From positions 7,006,001 to 7,070,000 of the forward strand of contig NZ_CP104174.1 of assembly GCF_025200925.1 (NCBI RefSeq): a stretch of DNA of 64,000 bases, given 5' to 3'. The DNA is from Bradyrhizobium sp. CB1015. GTDB lineage: Bacteria; Pseudomonadota; Alphaproteobacteria; Rhizobiales; Xanthobacteraceae. Position numbers and translations under genes: made by a program. A model generated the notes under the pieces. It made no database searches. It was not told the origin of the DNA and was given only the letters and a program-made list of their open reading frames with translations. Shown one piece after another: positions 59,897 through 64,000 of the stretch; position 1 is the stretch's first letter; every line of letters starts with the position of its first letter.

Positions 59897-61036
59897 TTAA
59901 GAGCTTTTTCTGTTTGACGCGTTTTCTTCACGCGAACCGCTACGCACTTCGCTTGAGAACGCTATGCTCGGTGCCGCGACCAAGCGGTCGGCGGCATCGA
60001 AGACGAAGACGTCGTTGGGATCGAGCACGGCATCGAGCATCTGGCCCGGCTCGAACTCGTGCACCCCGTGCAGCACCGCCACCCAGTTCGATCCGTCGCG
60101 GGTCAGATGCACGAAGCTCTCCGAACCGGTGATCTCGGTCACCGTGACGGTGGCGTGGAAGGCGTGACGGTCCGCCTCGCCATTGGCAAGCCCGAGCTGA
60201 TGGGCGCGGAAACCGACACGATAGAAGCCGTCGGGCAGACCGGCATAAAGCCCGGACGCGGGCGCTGCACTCCCGCCAGCATATTGGACCATTCCATTCC
60301 CCTTCTCGAGGCCCACGAGATTCAGCGGCGGATCGGAGAACACCTGGGCGACGCGAAGCGTCTGCGGCCGGCGATAGACGTTGGTGGTCTCGCCCATCTG
60401 CAGCGCCTGGCCCTCCCACATGCACACCGTATTGCCACCGAGCAGCAGCGCCTCGGTCGGCTCGGTGGTGGCATAGACGAAGATCGCGCCCGAGGCTTCG
60501 AAGATGCGCGGCAGCTCGGCCCGCAGCTCCTCGCGCAGCTTGTAGTCGAGATTGGCGAGCGGCTCGTCGAGCAGCACGAGGTCGGCGCCCTTGACCAGCG
60601 CGCGCGCGATCGCGGTGCGCTGCTGCTGGCCGCCGGAGAGCTGGAGCGGCGTGCGCTTCAGGAACGGCTCGAGCCGCAGCAGCTTTGCGGCCTCCGCCAC
60701 GCGCGCCTCGATCTCGTCGCGCGGCTTGCCCTGCACGCGCAGCGGCGAGGCGATGTTCTCGTAGACCGTCAGCGAGGGGTAATTGATGAACTGCTGATAG
60801 ACCATCGCGACCGAGCGCTGGCGCACGTCGGCGCCGGTGACGTCCTTGCCGTTGACGAACACCTTGCCCGTGGTCGGCTTGTCGAGGCCGGCGAGCAACC
60901 GCATGATCGAGGTCTTGCCTGACAGCGTCGGCCCGAGCAGCACGTTGAGCGTACCGCTCTCGAGCGTCAGCGAGACGTCGCGGATGTGCGGCACGCCTTC
61001 CACGGTCCGGGTCACGTGATCGAGTGTCACGGTCAT
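59897..61036 (-). CDS. glpS: glycerol ABC transporter ATPase lacking the switch histidine
   Basis: A 379-residue ABC ATPase. Walker A is GPTLSGKT (35-42), with an atypical Leu in the P-loop, and the signature LSGGQ is intact at 133-137. Walker B ends at Asp157-Glu158. At the switch position the usual His is Thr191 (YATTEPTEAL). The last residues (SREENASNRKSS) are encoded by a palindromic repeat (59901-59966). The ATG at 61036 overlaps the glpD stop by four bases. It pairs with GlpT. Confidence 0.92.
   Translation of the reverse strand: MTVTLDHVTRTVEGVPHIRDVSLTLESGTLNVLLGPTLSGKTSIMRLLAGLDKPTTGKVFVNGKDVTGADVRQRSVAMVYQQFINYPSLTVYENIASPLRVQGKPRDEIEARVAEAAKLLRLEPFLKRTPLQLSGGQQQRTAIARALVKGADLVLLDEPLANLDYKLREELRAELPRIFEASGAIFVYATTEPTEALLLGGNTVCMWEGQALQMGETTNVYRRPQTLRVAQVFSDPPLNLVGLEKGNGMVQYAGGSAAPASGLYAGLPDGFYRVGFRAHQLGLANGEADRHAFHATVTVTEITGSESFVHLTRDGSNWVAVLHGVHEFEPGQMLDAVLDPNDVFVFDAADRLVAAPSIAFSSEVRSGSREENASNRKSS
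59901..59966. repeat. palindromic repeat forming the 3' end of glpS
   Basis: An imperfect palindrome with GCGTTTTC...GCGAA and TTCGC...GAGAACGC. The element resembles a widespread rhizobial repeat (TTCACGCGAACCG...CTTCGCT...AAACGC) known to me from memory. Here it codes for the C-terminal about 20 residues of GlpS and its stop is just beyond it. Confidence 0.75.
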
Positions 61037-62583
61037 GAGCGTCCTCCCGCTTCCAGCAGGGGACTTTGCGCCACGCCGTGGCTCCTGATCCAGTCGTCGA
61101 GGGCCGCGATCTCGTCGGCAGATAGTCGCAGGCCGAGCTTGGAACGACGCCAGACCACGTCCTCGGCGGTGACGGCCCATTCATTGGCCATGAGATAGCG
61201 GACCTCGCGTTCGGTCAGCGTGGCGCCAAAGGCCTGGCCGAGATCCGCTGCCGATTTGGCATCGCCGAGCAGCTTGATGGCACGGGTGCCATAGGCGCGC
61301 GCCAGGCGCCGCGCATGCTCATGGCTGAGGAAGGGATAGCCGGACTGCAGCTCGGCGATCAGGCCGTCGATGTCGGATACGTTCATGTCGCCGCCCGGCA
61401 GCGGCCATTTGCCGGTCCAGCCTTCGCGCGCTTTGGCGCTGCGCAGATAGGGCGCAAGGCGCTCCAGCGCCTCCTCGGCGAGCCTGCGATAGGTCGTGAT
61501 CTTGCCGCCATAGATCGACAGCAGCGGCACGCCGCCGGGCGTGTCGAGCTCGAACACGTAATCGCGCGTCGCGGCCTTGGCCTCGCTGGCGCCGTCGTCA
61601 TAGAGCGGACGCACGCCGGAATAGGTCCAGACCACGTCGGTGGGCGCGACAGGCTTGGCCAGATATTCGCTGGCCGCCTTGCAGAGATATTCGATCTCTT
61701 CAGTCGTCGCCTTCACCTTGGCGGGATCGCCGTCATAGTCGCGATCGGTGGTGCCGATCAGAGTGAAGTCGTCCTGGTACGGGATCACGAAGATGATGCG
61801 GCCGTCGGCATTCTGGAACATGTAGGCGCGGTCGTGGTCGTAGAGCTTCTTCACCACGATGTGCGAGCCCTGCACCAGGCGCACCTTGGCTTTCGCATTG
61901 ACGCCGGCGCCACGGCCGAGCACGTCCTCGACCCAGGGTCCGCCGGCATTGATCAGCGCCTTGGCCCGGATCTGCGAGCGCGCGCCAGTCAGCGTGTCGA
62001 TCATGCTGACGGTCCAGACGCCGTCCGACTGGCGAATCTCGGTGGCGCGGGTGCGGGTGCGGATCTCGGCGCCCTTGTCGGCGGCATCGCGCGCATTGAG
62101 CACGACGAGGCGGGCGTCGTCGACGAAGCAGTCCGAATATTCGAAGGCGCGGCTGTAGCGATTCGGGATCAGCGGCTTGCCGACCTGATCGCGCTTGAGA
62201 TCGACCGAGCGGGTCGCCGGCAACAGGTGACGGCCGCCGATGTGATCATAGAGGAAGAGGCCGAGGCGTAGCAGCCAAGCCGGGCGCAGGCCGGCGTGAT
62301 GCGGCAAAACGAAACGCAGGGGCCGGATGATGTGGGGCGCGATGCCCCAGAGGATCTCGCGCTCGATCAGCGCCTCGCGGACCAGCCGAAACTCGTAATA
62401 TTCGAGATAGCGCAGGCCGCCATGCACGAGCTTGGTCGACCAGGACGATGTCCCGCTCGCCAGGTCGTTCATTTCGCACAGGAAAACCGTGTTGCCGCGG
62501 CCCACCGCGTCGCGCGCGATGCCGCAGCCGTTAACACCGCCTCCAATGATGGCGAGATCGAAAATACGCTCCAACAGACGCAT
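61033..62583 (-). CDS. glpD: aerobic glycerol-3-phosphate dehydrogenase
   Basis: A 516-residue FAD enzyme of the inner membrane that oxidises glycerol-3-phosphate to dihydroxyacetone phosphate and reduces quinone. The FAD motif GGGVNGCG is at residues 14-21, followed by the SSWSTKLVHGGLRYLE family signature. It is the first gene of the operon, and the palindrome at 62616-62652 lies just upstream. Confidence 0.97.
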   Translation of the reverse strand: MRLLERIFDLAIIGGGVNGCGIARDAVGRGNTVFLCEMNDLASGTSSWSTKLVHGGLRYLEYYEFRLVREALIEREILWGIAPHIIRPLRFVLPHHAGLRPAWLLRLGLFLYDHIGGRHLLPATRSVDLKRDQVGKPLIPNRYSRAFEYSDCFVDDARLVVLNARDAADKGAEIRTRTRATEIRQSDGVWTVSMIDTLTGARSQIRAKALINAGGPWVEDVLGRGAGVNAKAKVRLVQGSHIVVKKLYDHDRAYMFQNADGRIIFVIPYQDDFTLIGTTDRDYDGDPAKVKATTEEIEYLCKAASEYLAKPVAPTDVVWTYSGVRPLYDDGASEAKAATRDYVFELDTPGGVPLLSIYGGKITTYRRLAEEALERLAPYLRSAKAREGWTGKWPLPGGDMNVSDIDGLIAELQSGYPFLSHEHARRLARAYGTRAIKLLGDAKSAADLGQAFGATLTEREVRYLMANEWAVTAEDVVWRRSKLGLRLSADEIAALDDWIRSHGVAQSPLLEAGGRS

Positions 62584-62615
62584 CCCCCGGCGACCGCCCG
62601 TTCGTCGAGCGGTTA

Positions 62616-62652
62616 CTTTCGTTTTTGATTAGATCACACCCGAAAACGAAAG
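62616..62652 (-). promoter_or_regulatory. candidate GlpR operator upstream of glpD
   Basis: Perfect 10-bp arms CTTTCGTTTT (62616-62625) and AAAACGAAAG (62643-62652) are 17 bases apart. A third half-like GCGAAAG is at 62678-62684. TTTCG/CGAAA words are typical of DeoR-family operators, so this fits the GlpR encoded nearby. Confidence 0.65.
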
Positions 62653-62791
62653 CAAGATGAAAGAGAGGCGACAGGAAGCGAAAGAGGAACTTTTTTGGTA
62701 GGCAATGAGGCGGCGAAATCGACAGGTGAATGGATGGAATTGCGTCAAGCCGCACGATTGAAAGGTAGCCCCCATGGGCCGGGCCAGCTTG

Positions 62792-62813
62792 TATGTAGCA
62801 ACATTTCTACATA
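62792..62813. promoter_or_regulatory. palindromic operator upstream of the toxin-antitoxin pair
   Basis: TATGTAG (62792-62798) and CTACATA (62807-62813) are perfect 7-bp arms eight bases apart, 43 bases before the antitoxin ATG. Phd-type antitoxins bind palindromes of this kind in their own promoter. Confidence 0.65.
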
Positions 62814-62855
62814 AATTGCACAACACAGCATAGCCACCGCTTGGAGGCTCAGACC

Positions 62856-63107
62856 ATGGTGACCACCCTGACCAGCCGAGAATTCAATCAAGACACCAGC
62901 GGCGCCAAGAAAGCGGCATCGCAAGGACCCGTTTTCATTACGGACCGCGGCCGTCCGGCCCATGTCCTGCTAACGATTGAGGATTACTTGCGCCTGACCG
63001 GCGGACACATGAGCCTTGCGGAAGCTCTGGCGCAGACGAACGCGGATTTTGATTTCGATCCGCCTCGCGTTGGTGAGGGCATCTTCAGGGCTGCTGATCT
63101 CGACTGA
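62856..63107 (+). CDS. Phd/YefM family antitoxin
   Basis: An 83-residue antitoxin: TSREFNQDTSGAKKAA at the N-terminus is the Phd/YefM DNA-binding fold, with a GRPAHVLLTIEDYLRL core, then a disordered acidic C-terminus that should bind the toxin. The ATG at 62856 has GGAGG upstream. Its stop overlaps the toxin start (TGATG), as in many such pairs. Confidence 0.9.
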   Translation: MVTTLTSREFNQDTSGAKKAASQGPVFITDRGRPAHVLLTIEDYLRLTGGHMSLAEALAQTNADFDFDPPRVGEGIFRAADLD

Positions 63108-63523
63108 TGTTCCTGCTGGACACCAATGTCATTTCCGAATTGAGGCGACCGGACAAGGCAGATCGGCGCGTCGTTGCCTGGGCAGGCGCAATTCCAGCAG
63201 CAAACTTCTTCATCTCAGTCATTTCAATTCTCGAGATCGAACTTGGCGCTCGCCTGATCGAACGCAAGGACGCAGCGCAAAGTGCCATCTTGCGCAGCTG
63301 GATCGACAGCCAGATTCTGGCTCGCTTCGAGGGCCGGATCCTGGCCATCGATACGGCTGTCGCGCAACGTTGCGCGCAACTTCATGTTCCCAACCCACGC
63401 GCTGAACGCGACGCGCTCATTGCTGCAACCGCGCTAGTTCATGGTTTGACGGTTGTTACGCGCAATGTAGAGGACTTCAAATCGACGGACGTCGCGCTAC
63501 TCAACCCGTGGGACGGCGCTTAG
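63107..63523 (+). CDS. vapC: VapC-like PIN domain toxin
   Basis: A 138-residue PIN-domain ribonuclease toxin (FitB/VapC type). The acidic metal site is formed by Asp5 (LLDTNVISE), Glu43 (ILEIELG), Asp102 (ERDALIAATAL) and Asp123 (NVEDF). All four are kept, so the enzyme should be active. It shares one base with the antitoxin stop and is convergent with glpR, three bases away. Confidence 0.92.
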   Translation: MFLLDTNVISELRRPDKADRRVVAWAGAIPAANFFISVISILEIELGARLIERKDAAQSAILRSWIDSQILARFEGRILAIDTAVAQRCAQLHVPNPRAERDALIAATALVHGLTVVTRNVEDFKSTDVALLNPWDGA

Positions 63524-63526
63524 ACT

Positions 63527-64000
63527 CTATCTCAGCCGCACCACCGGTGCGGCTTCCGGCGCGGCATCCTGGGCGTCCGCCGGCGCATCATCGATATCTG
63601 CCCCCTTCGGCATCGCCTCGACCACCTCGATGCCCTTGCTGTGGCAGATGGTGGCGAGGCGCTCGGGCAGCTCCTGGTCGGTGACGAAGGTCTGGATCTG
63701 GGTGATGTGGGCGATGCGCACCGGCGCGCTGCGGCGGAGTTTTGTGGAATCGGCGACCAGCATGACGCTGCGGGCGTTGGCGATGATGGCCTGCGCCACC
63801 TGCACCTCGCGATAGTCGAAGTCGAGCAGCGCGCCCTCCTCATCGATCGCCGAGGCGCCGATGATGGCATAGTCGACCTTGAACTGACCGATCAGCTGCG
63901 TCGCGGTCGAGCCGACCACGGCGCCGTCGGCGCGCCGCACCGTGCCGCCGGCGACGACCACCTCGATGCGCGGATGGCGGTAGAGCAGCATGGCGACATT
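63527..64000 (-). CDS. glpR: DeoR/GlpR family regulator, C-terminal part
   Basis: The visible 157 residues are the sugar-phosphate sensor domain of a DeoR-family repressor: GGTVRRADGAVVGSTA, then YAIIGASAIDEEGALLDFDYREVQVAQAII, and VLVADSTKLRR-like end. The helix-turn-helix N-terminus lies outside the window. The last about 28 residues are Ala/Asp/Pro rich. Its position upstream of glpD makes it the likely GlpR. Confidence 0.88.
   Translation of the reverse strand, partial: NVAMLLYRHPRIEVVVAGGTVRRADGAVVGSTATQLIGQFKVDYAIIGASAIDEEGALLDFDYREVQVAQAIIANARSVMLVADSTKLRRSAPVRIAHITQIQTFVTDQELPERLATICHSKGIEVVEAMPKGADIDDAPADAQDAAPEAAPVVRLR

Overview
The window looks like chromosomal sequence from a Bradyrhizobium-type alphaproteobacterium (order Hyphomicrobiales/Rhizobiales). 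This is inferred from the high G+C, the fused cytochrome b/c1 gene next to a Rieske gene (fbcFH layout), the fused trpE(G) gene behind a Trp-rich leader peptide, a DUF3551 protein, a complete rhizobial-type glycerol ABC transporter locus (glpD-S-T-P-Q-U-V with glpR), and many palindromic intergenic repeats typical of these genomes. No rRNA, tRNA, CRISPR array or phage was seen.

Layout. 1-4.2 kb: end of an Rsm22-like gene, a LemA/M48 protease pair, and two tandem paralogous ParA-like P-loop ATPases. 4.4-7.5 kb: apt and trpE(G), with a leaderless trpL and a candidate attenuator hairpin. 7.6-10.4 kb: a dienelactone hydrolase and a group II intron whose reverse transcriptase is frameshifted; the intron begins right after the T-tract of the fbc terminator. 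10.4-16.1 kb: the cytochrome bc1 genes, then trmL, queE, hemF and a HAD phosphatase on the other strand. 16.6-22.3 kb: a four-gene CusA/CusB-like heavy-metal efflux operon. 22.5-27.3 kb: small orphans and the overlapping DUF1285-nudix-DUF6111-cca operon, divergent from the MoxR/DUF58/DUF4159/VWA operon (27.6-34.5 kb). 34.8-38.4 kb: a globin, then a DUF2946 protein and a ZnuD-like TonB receptor behind a Zur-like palindrome. 38.6-46.7 kb: housekeeping enzymes and the isocitrate lyase locus with a divergent ScfR/RamB-like regulator. 47-54.4 kb: a secreted zincin-like protein, a histone-H1-like protein, DUF3551, TPR, HtpX, a lytic transglycosylase, DUF1993 and an Old Yellow Enzyme. 54.7-64 kb: the glycerol catabolic and uptake locus on the minus strand, with a plus-strand Phd/VapC toxin-antitoxin pair between glpR and glpD.

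How genes work together. GlpSTPQUV should import glycerol (or a related polyol) and GlpD oxidise glycerol-3-phosphate, with GlpR as the likely repressor. The two ATPases of this transporter show complementary degeneration: GlpS lacks the switch histidine and GlpT lacks the LSGGQ signature, so they should form one canonical and one degenerate ATP site. The last residues of GlpS appear to be encoded by an intergenic palindromic repeat. Isocitrate lyase and its divergent regulator form an acetate/fatty-acid module. The Zur-like box links the DUF2946 protein and TonB receptor to zinc. The most notable points are the trpL attenuator, the intron at a terminator with a broken RT, the Lys/Arg ATPase twins, the asymmetric GlpS/GlpT pair, and the nested palindromes.
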